A DNA stretch of 34,850 nucleotides from Actinokineospora pegani (GTDB taxonomy: Bacteria > Actinomycetota > Actinomycetes > Mycobacteriales > Pseudonocardiaceae). The stretch lies in assembly GCF_009745975.1 (NCBI RefSeq), contig NZ_WHOL01000096.1, positions 1 through 34,850 of the forward strand, given 5' to 3'. This document shows, piece after piece, positions 1-7,488 of the stretch (the first letter of the stretch is position 1; each line of letters starts with the position of its first letter). The notes beneath the pieces were generated by a model. That model searched no databases and was not told the origin of the DNA. It saw only the letters and a list, made by a program, of their open reading frames with translations. The translations under genes were made by a program, and so were the position numbers.

Positions 1-1
1 C

Positions 2-238
2 GCCACTGCTCTTCCCGGACTCGCCGCCCCGTCCGGGTGGAACCCGTCCGCCACACCACCCGGTGGTGGCCACCCGGCCAGGGACTCGTGTGATCGGCCC
101 GCGCTCTGCCACGCTCATCCGGACGCTGCCGCCCGGACCGGGGCTCCGAACCCCCGGTCCGGTCCGCTCGTCGCAGGCACCGCGCCGCTGGGCCCGCGGA
201 TCAGCCTGATCGGCTCGGTGTCCTGGATCGGCGGCTGA
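2..238 (+). CDS. possible 3' end of a gene entering from the left edge (partial)
   Basis: One frame stays open from the window edge to a TGA at 236-238 and has mostly G/C third positions, especially in its last 30 codons. It would encode about 78 residues ending in a weakly hydrophobic tail (...PRISLIGSVSWIGG). No start codon is visible, so it can only be the end of an upstream gene. A strong hairpin follows directly (247-281), which fits a gene end. A competing plus frame runs to a TGA near 207, and the minus strand is also open here with similar base bias, so the coding call is weak. No family is recognised. Confidence 0.25.
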   Translation, partial: ATALPGLAAPSGWNPSATPPGGGHPARDSCDRPALCHAHPDAAARTGAPNPRSGPLVAGTAPLGPRISLIGSVSWIGG

Positions 239-246
239 CCGCCGCC

Positions 247-281
247 GCCTGCCCCCGGGCACCCGAACCCCGGGGGCAGGC
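247..281. terminator. strong GC hairpin between converging gene ends
   Basis: A perfect 13-bp stem (GCCTGCCCCCGGG at 247-259 against its complement at 269-281) closes a 9-base loop. It lies between the possible plus-strand stop at 238 and the minus-strand stop at 324, the place for a bidirectional terminator. There is no U-tract, which is usual in high-GC actinobacteria. Confidence 0.55.
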
Positions 282-323
282 TCCCCACCGGCGGACCGGC
301 CCCCGCTGCCCTTCGATCCCGGC

Positions 324-842
324 CTAGGCCGCTTCCCGCTCCCCCGGGGAGGCGCCCCCACGCGCACGCCGACCGCCGATGGGCACCACCGACCCAGCGC
401 GCCGCGCCCGGCCCGCGCGCCGCGCACCAGGTCCGCGCCCACCCCCCACCAGCGCGGACCAGAGGCTCACCACCCCCGACCACCACAACCGCGGGACGGC
501 CGCCCCCAGTCGTCCCAGCCCCCGGGGTCCCCCGACCCGGGGAAGCCCGCCACCGGCGGTCCTCCCCCGCGCGCGCCCCGTCGCGACCCCCACCGCGACG
601 CGACGCCCCCACCCGGGCGCCACCCTCCCCACCCACGCCGCGACGCCGTCCACCGGCAGCGGCCGCGGGGCCCGACCGGCCCCACCCACCCAGGTGGCGT
701 CCGCGAGCGCCGCCGCGACCCGGTCGGGATCGCGGCGCACGGGCGCCGGACTCCACGGCGACGACGACAGCGCGGACGGCCGCGACCCCGGCGCGGCGGG
801 CGGCCGGATCGCCGCCAGCGTCGTGGTGTGCCGCCTCGCCAT
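324..842 (-). CDS. hypothetical Arg/Gly-rich small protein
   Basis: A 172-residue frame beginning MARRHTTTLAAIRPP with G/C-rich third positions and a GGAG sequence a few bases before the ATG. The N-terminal half has an ordinary composition, with a segment around residues 40-75 (PDRVAAALADATWVGG) that looks folded. The second half has one hydrophobic stretch (about residues 112-127, PRLWWSGVVSLWSALVG) followed by a strongly basic tail, so a single membrane anchor with positive residues on one side is possible. It ends toward the hairpin at 247-281. No family is recognised. A longer frame in another phase (115-921) overlaps it, so the exact coding phase of the tail is uncertain. Confidence 0.42.
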   Translation of the reverse strand: MARRHTTTLAAIRPPAAPGSRPSALSSSPWSPAPVRRDPDRVAAALADATWVGGAGRAPRPLPVDGVAAWVGRVAPGWGRRVAVGVATGRARGRTAGGGLPRVGGPRGLGRLGAAVPRLWWSGVVSLWSALVGGGRGPGARRAGRARRAGSVVPIGGRRARGGASPGEREAA

Positions 843-1036
843 GCTCTCCGTCCCATTCGGTCCGCTCGGTCTTGGGCAGCCCCGACCCGGGCGAATGCGG
901 CTGCGCGGCCATCTTTTCCACCCTTGTCCGGATGGGTGAAATCGCTGGCGTGCGCTCGGCCGGAACTCCGGTCGGGGACTATCCCGATGGAACGGTAGTA
1001 CACCAGGATACGAATCAGTACATCGATCCCAATTTA

Positions 1037-1210
1037 GATTATTCCACTATGCACAATGGGTCGTCCGCGTGCGGAATGGTATCCGCGACGGGCGTGGACG
1101 GGGGCGGTCGAGCTGACTCCAGCCACCAAGGGATGATCGGGCGATCGGGTAACGATCGTCACTCTCAGCACGTTCCACATCACCCAGTGTTGCTTCCTGA
1201 TTATTCCACT
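1037..1210 (+). repeat. 12-bp direct repeat GATTATTCCACT, two copies
   Basis: The exact sequence GATTATTCCACT occurs at 1037-1048 and again at 1199-1210, starts 162 bases apart and on the same strand. A chance exact 12-mer this AT-rich is unlikely in such GC-rich DNA. The second copy falls in the spacer of the candidate promoter of the DUF397 gene, so the repeat could be a regulator binding site. The obvious candidate binder is the XRE protein encoded from 1626; that is inference. Confidence 0.5.
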
Positions 1211-1224
1211 GGCAGGATTAATCC
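1190..1224 (+). promoter_or_regulatory. candidate promoter and palindrome before the DUF397 gene
   Basis: TTGCTT (1190-1195) and CAGGAT (1213-1218) are separated by 17 bases and resemble a -35/-10 pair. The perfect palindrome GGATTAATCC (1215-1224) covers the -10 region and expected start. Its 9-base core GATTAATCC recurs at 1510-1518, upstream of the XRE gene, so both could be operators for the same regulator. This is a prediction only. Confidence 0.35.
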
Positions 1225-1259
1225 CGTAGACGGTCACTCACAAGAGCGGAGACAGCACC

Positions 1260-1469
1260 ATGGGGCACAGCGGCGGCACCGACGACGGCGAACCCCCGAC
1301 CTGGCGCCGGTCGAGCCGGTGCGAGCCGTCCGGGGATTGCGTCGAGGTGCTGTTCGGTGGGCATTCACGGACGGGGGTGCGCGATTCCAAGAACGCCGGC
1401 GCGGCCACCCTTGAGCTTTCCGCGAGCGCGTGGTCACAGTTTGTCGGACGGCTCACCGGGCAATGGTGA
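1260..1469 (+). CDS. DUF397 domain protein
   Basis: A 69-residue protein made of one DUF397 domain: WRRSSRC near residue 15, CVEV near 27, the hallmark RDSKN near 42, and an aromatic W..F near the C-terminus. GGAGA lies 8-10 bases before the ATG. DUF397 proteins are small, actinomycete-specific partners of XRE-DUF5753 regulators; some pairs (Streptomyces Scr1/Scr2-type) were reported to behave like toxin-antitoxin pairs, others (WhiJ/BldB-linked) affect development. The XRE partner follows at 1626 on the same strand, so a functional pair is likely. Its biochemical activity is unknown. Confidence 0.9.
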   Translation: MGHSGGTDDGEPPTWRRSSRCEPSGDCVEVLFGGHSRTGVRDSKNAGAATLELSASAWSQFVGRLTGQW

Positions 1470-1575
1470 TCACGTCGCCGAAATCGACCTGCGACGGAGC
1501 GTGCGAGCAGATTAATCCGCTCCACCGAATCGTTCCGGTGGCAGCACAGGCGAGTACCGCACCACTACCCAGCGT

Positions 1576-1583
1576 CATATACC
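1576..1583 (+). promoter_or_regulatory. candidate -10 element before the XRE-DUF5753 gene
   Basis: CATATA/TATACC at 1576-1583 is an AT-rich island in GC-rich DNA, so transcription should start near 1590. It would give either a leaderless message beginning at the GTG at 1590 or a 36-base leader to the GTG at 1626, which has its own AAGGTGG ribosome site. No good -35 is visible. Confidence 0.35.
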
Positions 1584-1625
1584 CTGGGGGTGCTTCTGAC
1601 GCCGGAGCGAGAAGGTGGTCCCTGG

Positions 1626-2468
1626 GTGCAGGACAACGCCGCCCGCCGCGCACTGGCCCGGCGCATCCACGCCGCGCGGTCGGCCGCCGCCATGACGCAG
1701 ACCGACCTGGCCGACCACATGGGCTGCACGCAGAGCAAGATCCAGAAGATCGAGGCGGCCAAGGTCGGGGTCAAGGCCGACGAGCTGCGCCGGATGCTGG
1801 AGGTCCTCGGCGTCGCCGGGGACCAGGCCCAGGAGATGGTCGCGCTGGCCGAGCGGCTCACCGAGCGGCGGATGCGCACCGGTCTGCAGGAGACCGACGA
1901 GTTCGCGCTGCTGACCGACCTGGAGTCCGAGGCCGCCACGATCCGCGGCTGGCACACCGAGCGCATCCCCGGCCCGTTGCAGTCCGAGCGCTACATGCTC
2001 AAGCAGTTCCAGTTGGCCTGGCGGCCGGGGGTGGTCGCCCAGACCGAGATCACCGAGCGGTTCCGCCGCCGCAGGGCCCGCACGGAGATCTTCACCGTGG
2101 CCGCCCCGCCCGCCTACCGCGCCATCCTCAGCCCGTCCTGCCTGGACCGGCTGCCCGGCGGGCGCACCCGCGACCTGGTGGTCGACCAGGTGGAGCACCT
2201 GCTGGCGCTGATCGAGCGGCACGACAACCTGGAACTGCGCGTGCTGCCCTACGAGGCCGCGCTCTCGCACGTGCACTCGGGGTTCACCGTGCTGGACTTC
2301 ACCGAGGCCGACCGGGACTTCGCCTACATCGAGCTGCCCGGCGACGCCAGGACGATCACCAGCGCGTCCAAGCTCGCGGGCTACCGCGCGGAGTGGGACC
2401 GCATCAGCGCCGCCGCACTGGACGTCGAGGCGACCGCGGACTTCCTGCGCAAGATCATCACCGACTGA
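1626..2468 (+). CDS. XRE-family regulator with DUF5753 domain (Scr1/WhiJ-type)
   Basis: The protein has an N-terminal helix-turn-helix (about residues 5-60, with MTQTDLADHMGCTQSKIQKIE as the core) followed by a DUF5753 ligand/partner domain. That domain shows its typical features: the ERIPGPLQSERYM segment, a FRRRRAR stretch, and a late SGFTVLDF..ADRDFAYIE strand region. I chose the GTG at 1626 because AAGGTGG sits 7 bases upstream; an in-frame GTG at 1590 would add 12 residues and could be a leaderless start. It lies between its DUF397 partner and a methyltransferase 31 bases downstream. By family it is a DNA-binding protein that probably autoregulates the module. Confidence 0.88.
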   Translation: MQDNAARRALARRIHAARSAAAMTQTDLADHMGCTQSKIQKIEAAKVGVKADELRRMLEVLGVAGDQAQEMVALAERLTERRMRTGLQETDEFALLTDLESEAATIRGWHTERIPGPLQSERYMLKQFQLAWRPGVVAQTEITERFRRRRARTEIFTVAAPPAYRAILSPSCLDRLPGGRTRDLVVDQVEHLLALIERHDNLELRVLPYEAALSHVHSGFTVLDFTEADRDFAYIELPGDARTITSASKLAGYRAEWDRISAAALDVEATADFLRKIITD

Positions 2469-2499
2469 CCCGACCCACGCCGACCACGGGGAGCACGCC

Positions 2500-3387
2500 A
2501 TGACAGACGGCAAACCCGACGCCCTGTCCGACCCGATCCCCCCGCAGGGCATCGACCTCGACCGGCCCAGCGTGGCCCGGGTCTACGACTTCTACCTCGG
2601 CGGCACGGCGAACTGGGCCATCGACCGCGAGTTCGGCCGCCGGGTGCTCGCCGAGGTCCCGATGCTGCGCGACATCGCCGTGGCCAACCGGCTCTACCTC
2701 AACCGGCTGGTGCGCCACCTGACCAGGCTCGGCGTGCGCCAGTTCCTCGACATCGGCGCGGGCGTGCCCACCGCGGGCGCCACCCACCAGGTCGCCGCGG
2801 AGATCGTCCCCGACGCCAGGGTGGTCTACGTCGACAACGAGCCGGTGGCCGTGGCGCACGCGGAGGTCCTGCTCGACGAGGAGGGCTCCGCCGACCAGCA
2901 CGCGGTCATCTACGGCGACCTGCGCAACCCCGACGAGCTGTGGCGCGAGGCGCTGGCCACCGGCATCCTCGACCCGGACGAGCCGGTGGCCCTGCTGCTC
3001 ATCGCCGTCCTGCACGTCTTCCAGCCCGACCCGGCCACCGGCGAGGACATCGGCGCCCAGTGCGTCGACCGCTACCGCGAACTGCTGCCGCCGGGCAGCT
3101 TCCTGGGCATCTCCCACATCACCGACGACGGCGTGCCGCCGGAGATGGAGACCAAGCTGGTCGAGCTCAAGGCGCTCTACGACCGGTCGTCCAGCAGCAA
3201 CGTGATCTGGCGCTCGCGCGCGGAGATCTCCGCGCTGATGGGCGAGTTCGAGCTGGTCGAGCCGGGCATGGTGTGGACGCCGCAGTGGCACCCGGAGGAG
3301 ACCGGCCCCACCGCCCAGCAGATCCGCTTCAACCAGCCGAACGAGGCCGTCGTCTGGGCGGGGTTGGGCCGCAAGCCCGGCCGGTGA
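2500..3387 (+). CDS. SAM-dependent methyltransferase, DUF574 (Methyltransf_19) family
   Basis: A 295-residue protein with the family signature near the N-terminus (RPSVARVYDFYLGG, about residues 23-36), a Rossmann SAM-binding loop FLDIGAGVPT (about 85-94), an acidic ribose-binding strand VVYVDNEP and the VLHVFQP block. This family is expanded in actinomycetes and often sits beside XRE-DUF5753/DUF397 genes; substrates are unknown. GGGGAG precedes the ATG, and the 31-base gap from the regulator suggests co-transcription. The stop codon forms the loop of a terminator hairpin. Confidence 0.9.
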   Translation: MTDGKPDALSDPIPPQGIDLDRPSVARVYDFYLGGTANWAIDREFGRRVLAEVPMLRDIAVANRLYLNRLVRHLTRLGVRQFLDIGAGVPTAGATHQVAAEIVPDARVVYVDNEPVAVAHAEVLLDEEGSADQHAVIYGDLRNPDELWREALATGILDPDEPVALLLIAVLHVFQPDPATGEDIGAQCVDRYRELLPPGSFLGISHITDDGVPPEMETKLVELKALYDRSSSSNVIWRSRAEISALMGEFELVEPGMVWTPQWHPEETGPTAQQIRFNQPNEAVVWAGLGRKPGR

Positions 3388-3397
3388 CCGGCCGGGC
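3375..3397. terminator. perfect hairpin whose loop is the stop codon
   Basis: A perfect 10-bp stem (GCCCGGCCGG at 3375-3384, complement at 3388-3397) encloses exactly the TGA stop of the methyltransferase. The converging gene ends at 3406, so the hairpin can serve as a terminator for both strands. Confidence 0.6.
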
Positions 3398-3405
3398 CCG
3401 CGGGC

Positions 3406-4953
3406 TCACATCAGCGGCGGGACCACCGCGTCGATCAGGTGCGGGCCCGGCTCGGCCAGCGCCCAGGAGAACGCCTCGGCCAGCTCCTCGGCCGTGCCCG
3501 CCCGCCGCGCGGGCACGCCCATGCCCTCGGCGAGCTTGACGAAGTCCAGGTCCGGGGTGCCGATGTCGAGCAGCGACCGCGCGACCGGGCCCGCGGTCTC
3601 CGCGCCGACCCGGCCCAGCTCCATGCGCAGGATGGCGTAGGCGCGGTTGTTGAGGATGACGGTGGTGACGTCGAGGTTCTCCCGGGCCATCGTCCACAGC
3701 GCGGAGATCGTGTACATCGCGCTGCCGTCGGCCTGCAGGGCGATCACCGGCCGGTCCGGGCAGGCCACGGCGGCGCCGGCGGCGACCGGCAGGCCCTGCC
3801 CGATCGAGCCGCCGGTCAGGGTCAGCACGTCGTGGCGGGGGGCGCCCGCGGTGGCCGCGGGCAGCAGCACGCCGGAGGTGTTGGCCTCGTCGGAGACGAT
3901 CGCGCCCTCGGGCAGCAGCGCGCCGATGACCTCGACCCAGTTCTGCGGGGTGAGCGGTCCGGTGGGCAGGGCGGGCCGCGCGGGCTCGGCCAGCACCGGC
4001 TCCACCCCGGGGGCGACCTCGTCGGCCAAGCGCTCCAGGGCGTCGACGATGTCGTCCTCGTGGCCTGCCAGGGGGTGCACCGCGCAGCCGTCGGGGGTCA
4101 GCGCGGAGGGCTTGCCCGGGTAGGCGAAGAACGACACCGGGGCCCGCGTGCCCGCCAGGACCAGGTGCTTGACGTCGGTGAGCTGCCACTGGGCCTGCTC
4201 GGCCAGGTAGCCCAGCCGCTCCACCGCGGGCAGGCCCGCGCCGCGCTCCAACCGGGCGGGGAAGGTCTCCACCAGCAGCTTGACCCCGGTCGCCGCGGCG
4301 ATGCGCGACGCCGCGCGCAGCCCCCGCTCGCGGGTGGCCGAGCCACCGAGCAGCAGCACGGCCGACTCGCCGCCGCGCAGCACCTCGGCGACCGAGGCGA
4401 GGACGGCGTCGGCGACGGTGGCGGGCGCGGGCAGCGGCGCCGGGGGGGCCGCGACCCCACCCTCGCCCCAGGAGACGTCGGCGGGCAGCACCAGGTTGGC
4501 GATGCGCCCGGTCGAGGCGGCTGCCACGGCCTCGGCGGCGTCCGCGCCGACCTTGGCCGGGTCGGTGCTGGTGCGCGACCAGCCCTCGGTCCAGCGGGTC
4601 AGCGCGTCGATGTCGGACTCCAGCGGCGCGTCGAAGGCCTTGTGCGCCAGCGCGTGGTCGCCGATGACGTTGACGATCGGCGTGCGCGCGCGGCGGGCGT
4701 TGTGCAGGTTCGCGCCGCCGTTGGCCAGGCCGGGGCCCAGGTGCAGCAGGGTCGCGGCGGGCCGGTCGGCCATCCTGGCGTAGCCGTCGGCCGCGCCGGT
4801 CACCACGCCCTCGAACAGTGCCAGCACGCCGCGCATCCGCGGCACGGTGTCCAGCGCGGCGACGAAGTGCATCTCGGAGGTGCCGGGGTTGGCGAAGCAG
4901 ACCTCCACCCCGGCGTCGACGAGGGTGCGGATCAGTGACTGTGCGCCGTTCAT
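3406..4953 (-). CDS. ThDP-dependent 2-ketoacid enzyme (acetolactate synthase/benzoylformate decarboxylase family)
   Basis: A 515-residue protein with the three domains of ThDP enzymes: the N-terminal pyrimidine-binding domain with the activating Glu (ALFEGV, Glu48), a central domain, and a C-terminal ThDP-Mg domain with GGSIGQGLP and an ADGS...NN motif, here ADG rather than the usual GDG. The family decarboxylates 2-ketoacids or joins two of them; databases often name this branch 'acetolactate synthase large subunit', but there is no small subunit or branched-chain pathway gene nearby. GAAGGAA precedes the ATG. It is last in an operon after a 2-hydroxyacid oxidase (29-base gap), which suggests it consumes that enzyme's 2-ketoacid product. 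Confidence 0.87.
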   Translation of the reverse strand: MNGAQSLIRTLVDAGVEVCFANPGTSEMHFVAALDTVPRMRGVLALFEGVVTGAADGYARMADRPAATLLHLGPGLANGGANLHNARRARTPIVNVIGDHALAHKAFDAPLESDIDALTRWTEGWSRTSTDPAKVGADAAEAVAAASTGRIANLVLPADVSWGEGGVAAPPAPLPAPATVADAVLASVAEVLRGGESAVLLLGGSATRERGLRAASRIAAATGVKLLVETFPARLERGAGLPAVERLGYLAEQAQWQLTDVKHLVLAGTRAPVSFFAYPGKPSALTPDGCAVHPLAGHEDDIVDALERLADEVAPGVEPVLAEPARPALPTGPLTPQNWVEVIGALLPEGAIVSDEANTSGVLLPAATAGAPRHDVLTLTGGSIGQGLPVAAGAAVACPDRPVIALQADGSAMYTISALWTMARENLDVTTVILNNRAYAILRMELGRVGAETAGPVARSLLDIGTPDLDFVKLAEGMGVPARRAGTAEELAEAFSWALAEPGPHLIDAVVPPLM

Positions 4954-4982
4954 GGGTTCCTTCGCTCGGGGCGGGGTGTGGG

Positions 4983-6344
4983 TCAGAGCAGGACGCCGGG
5001 GTTGAGGACGCCCGCCGGGTCGAACGCCGTCTTGATCCGGCGCATCAGGTCGAGCTTGGCGGGGTCCTCGAGGTCCAGGAAGTGCGCGCGCTTGGCGTGG
5101 CCGATGCCGTGCTCGCCGGAGATCGCGCCGCCGAGGCCGTGCGCGGCGGTGAACAGCGCGCGCAGGACCGTCGAGCGGCGGGCGTCGTCGGGCTGGAAGA
5201 CGGCCAGGTGCACGTTGCCGTCGCCCGCGTGCCCGCAGCCGATCACGAACGTCTCGTGCTCCTGGGCGATCTCGCGCACGCGCGCCATGAAGTCGGGCAG
5301 AGCGGCGCGCGGCAGGACGGTGTCGATGATGTCGTTGGCCCCGGCCGCCTTGGCGGTGTGGAAGGCGCGCTCGCGGGCCTCGACCAGCCGCCGCGCGGAC
5401 CCGCCGGGCAGCACGTAGGCGTCGACCGCGCCCAGCTCGGAGAGCAGCTCGCCCGCGGCGGCGACGTCCTCGTCGAGCCGGTCGGTGGACCGGTTCTCCA
5501 GCATCACCACCAGGTAGGCCTGGGCGGTCTCGCGCACGGCATCGGGGATGCCCAGGCTCAGGTCGGCGGTGTGGGTGATCGCGGCCATGGTCATGCCGTC
5601 GATGTACTCCAGGATCAACGGGGCCAGCCCGCTGCCGACGACCCGCGGCACCGCCCGCGCCACCTCGGCCAGGTCGCCGAACGGGGCCAGGACCGTGGCC
5701 TGGTGGGCGATGCGCGGCTGCAGCTTGAGGGTGGCCTCGGTGACCAGGGCCAGCGTGCCCTCCGAGCCGATGACGAGCTGGGTGAGGTCGTAGCCGGAGC
5801 TGGCCTTGACGTACTTGCCGCCGGAGCGGATCAGCTCGCCGGTGGGCAGCGCGGCCTCGACGCCGAGCACGTGGTGGCGGGTGACGCCGTGCTTGACCGC
5901 GCGCATGCCGCCCGCGTTGGTGGCGACGCTGCCGCCGAGGCTGGCGCTGAGCTCGCCGGGGTAGACGGGGTAGACCAGCCCGGCGGCGGCCGTCAGCTCG
6001 TCGAGCTCGCGCAGGGTGACGCCGGGCTGCACGACGGCGACGTGGTTGTCCGTGTCGACCTCCAGGACGCGGTTCATCCGCTCGAAGGAGACCACGATGC
6101 CGTCCGCGCGCGGGACCGCGCCACCGGACAGGCCGGTGCCGCAGCCGCGGGCGGTGACCGGGGTGCCGGTCTCGGTGGCCGCGCGCAGCACCTCGGCGAC
6201 CTGCTGGGCGTTCTCCGGGCGCACCACGTGCGCGGGCCGCTGCCCCGGCACGGTCAGGCACTCGTCGTGGCCGTGGTCGTCGGTGGGCTCGGCCAGGTCG
6301 ACGACCCCTGCGAGCCTCGTCGCCAGAGCTGCGCTGTCCGCCAT
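4983..6344 (-). CDS. FAD-linked 2-hydroxyacid oxidase/dehydrogenase (GlcD/D-lactate dehydrogenase family)
   Basis: A 453-residue PCMH-type flavoprotein. The N-terminal FAD-binding domain has ARGCGTGLSGG (about residues 64-74) and the SLGGSVATNAGG block. The C-terminal FAD-oxidase domain has CGHAGDGNVHL and SGEHGIGHAKR, conserved metal/substrate-binding His motifs of glycolate oxidase GlcD and D-lactate dehydrogenases, and ends in the usual DPAGVLNPG. It should oxidise a 2-hydroxyacid to the 2-ketoacid; the substrate cannot be read from sequence. GGGAGGGG lies before the ATG. It sits between a flavin monooxygenase and a ThDP enzyme, which fits a short catabolic route for a hydroxyacid. Confidence 0.88.
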   Translation of the reverse strand: MADSAALATRLAGVVDLAEPTDDHGHDECLTVPGQRPAHVVRPENAQQVAEVLRAATETGTPVTARGCGTGLSGGAVPRADGIVVSFERMNRVLEVDTDNHVAVVQPGVTLRELDELTAAAGLVYPVYPGELSASLGGSVATNAGGMRAVKHGVTRHHVLGVEAALPTGELIRSGGKYVKASSGYDLTQLVIGSEGTLALVTEATLKLQPRIAHQATVLAPFGDLAEVARAVPRVVGSGLAPLILEYIDGMTMAAITHTADLSLGIPDAVRETAQAYLVVMLENRSTDRLDEDVAAAGELLSELGAVDAYVLPGGSARRLVEARERAFHTAKAAGANDIIDTVLPRAALPDFMARVREIAQEHETFVIGCGHAGDGNVHLAVFQPDDARRSTVLRALFTAAHGLGGAISGEHGIGHAKRAHFLDLEDPAKLDLMRRIKTAFDPAGVLNPGVLL

Positions 6345-6383
6345 TGGACCCCTCCCGGTGCCGGTTGGGGCCCACGATAGCCA

Positions 6384-7442
6384 TCAGGGGCCGGTTGTCA
6401 CCGTTTCGGCGAGGTGCTCGCGCAGCGCGGCGACGGCCGCGCGCCCGGCGCGGGTCGCCCCGATGGTGCTGGCCGAGGGCCCGTAGCCGACGAGGTGCAC
6501 GCGCGGGTCGGCGACGACCCGGGTGCCGTCCATGGCGATCCCGCCGCCGGGGGCGCGCAGGCCGAGCGGGGCGAGGTGGTCCAGGGAGTGCCGGAAGCCG
6601 GTGGCCCAGAGGATGGTGTCGGCGGGCACGAACCGGCCGTCGTCCCAGGCCACGCCGTCGCGGGTGAGCCGGTCGAACATGGGCAGCCGGTGCAGCACCC
6701 CGCTGCGGCGCGCCTCGGCGACCTCCGGGGTCAGCATCAGCCCGGTCGTGCCGACCACGCTGGTGGGCGGCAGCCCCGCCGCGACCCGCTCGGCGACCTT
6801 GGCCACGACCTCGCGCCCGTACTCGGGGGTGAACGGCCCCTCCCGCCACACCGGCTCCCGCCGGGTGACCCAGGTCGTCGCCGCGGCCCCGGGGGCCAGC
6901 TCCATCAGCGCCTGCACCCCGGACGCGCCGCCGCCGACCACGACGACCCGCTTGCCCGCGAACTGCTCGGGCCCCCGGTAGTCGGCGGTGTGCGACTGGA
7001 CGCCCGCGAACTCGGCCTGGCCGGGGTAGTGCGGCCAGAACGGGCGGTCCCAGGTGCCGGTCGCGCTGATCAGCGCCCGGGTCTGCCACGTGCCGCTGTC
7101 GGTCTCGACGACCAGCGCCGAACCGCTGTCCCGCACGGCCTTGACCGCGACCGGGCGGCGCACCGACAGGTCGAACTCGCGCTCGTAGGCGGCGAAGTAG
7201 TCGGCCACGACCTCCGACGCGGGCCGGTCCGGGTCGGCGGACTCGAGCTTGCGACCGGGCAGGTCGTGGATGCCGTGCACCTTCCCCAGCCGCAGCGACG
7301 GCCACCGGTGCCGCCACGCCCCGCCCGGACCGGGGTTGGCGTCCAGCACGACGAAGTCCAGGCCGGACCGCCGCAGGAAGTACGCCGCCGACAACCCCGC
7401 CTGCCCCGCCCCCACCACCACGACGTCCTTGACCGCGCTCAT
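6384..7442 (-). CDS. flavin-containing monooxygenase (CzcO/FMO-like)
   Basis: A 352-residue protein with an N-terminal FAD fingerprint VVVGAGQAGLSAAYFL (from about residue 7), an internal NADP-binding fingerprint VVVVGGGASGVQAL, and between them FAGVQSHTADY, which matches the FMO-identifying FxGxxxHxxxY pattern. A late ATGFRHSLDHL segment is also typical. The family oxygenates soft nucleophiles or ketones with NADPH and O2. I chose the ATG at 7442 because the fingerprint begins right after it; the frame stays open further upstream but runs into the kinase gene. The ribosome site is weak, and GTG codons 9 and 12 bases upstream are alternatives. It probably leads the three-gene operon ending at 3406. 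Confidence 0.85.
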   Translation of the reverse strand: MSAVKDVVVVGAGQAGLSAAYFLRRSGLDFVVLDANPGPGGAWRHRWPSLRLGKVHGIHDLPGRKLESADPDRPASEVVADYFAAYEREFDLSVRRPVAVKAVRDSGSALVVETDSGTWQTRALISATGTWDRPFWPHYPGQAEFAGVQSHTADYRGPEQFAGKRVVVVGGGASGVQALMELAPGAAATTWVTRREPVWREGPFTPEYGREVVAKVAERVAAGLPPTSVVGTTGLMLTPEVAEARRSGVLHRLPMFDRLTRDGVAWDDGRFVPADTILWATGFRHSLDHLAPLGLRAPGGGIAMDGTRVVADPRVHLVGYGPSASTIGATRAGRAAVAALREHLAETVTTGP

Positions 7443-7488
7443 GTCCAGCACAACGCTCAGCGGCGGGATTCCATCCCACCCCGTCGGG

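Larger units (their letters stand above)
843..1259. other. 417-base spacer between divergent genes, relatively AT-rich
   Basis: No convincing gene was found here. From about 960 the base composition drops well below that of the neighbours. The spacer holds two copies of a 12-bp repeat, two CGATCG palindromes (1142-1147 and 1153-1158), a GGATTAATCC palindrome and a candidate promoter for the DUF397 gene at 1260. It looks like a regulatory region. Confidence 0.5.

Noticed and set aside
3406-7479. A 1357-residue minus-strand open frame
   Set aside because: It is in phase with the ThDP enzyme at its end, but upstream of 4953 it reads the wrong phase of the FAD oxidase and monooxygenase genes and gives Arg/Gly/Ala-rich nonsense.
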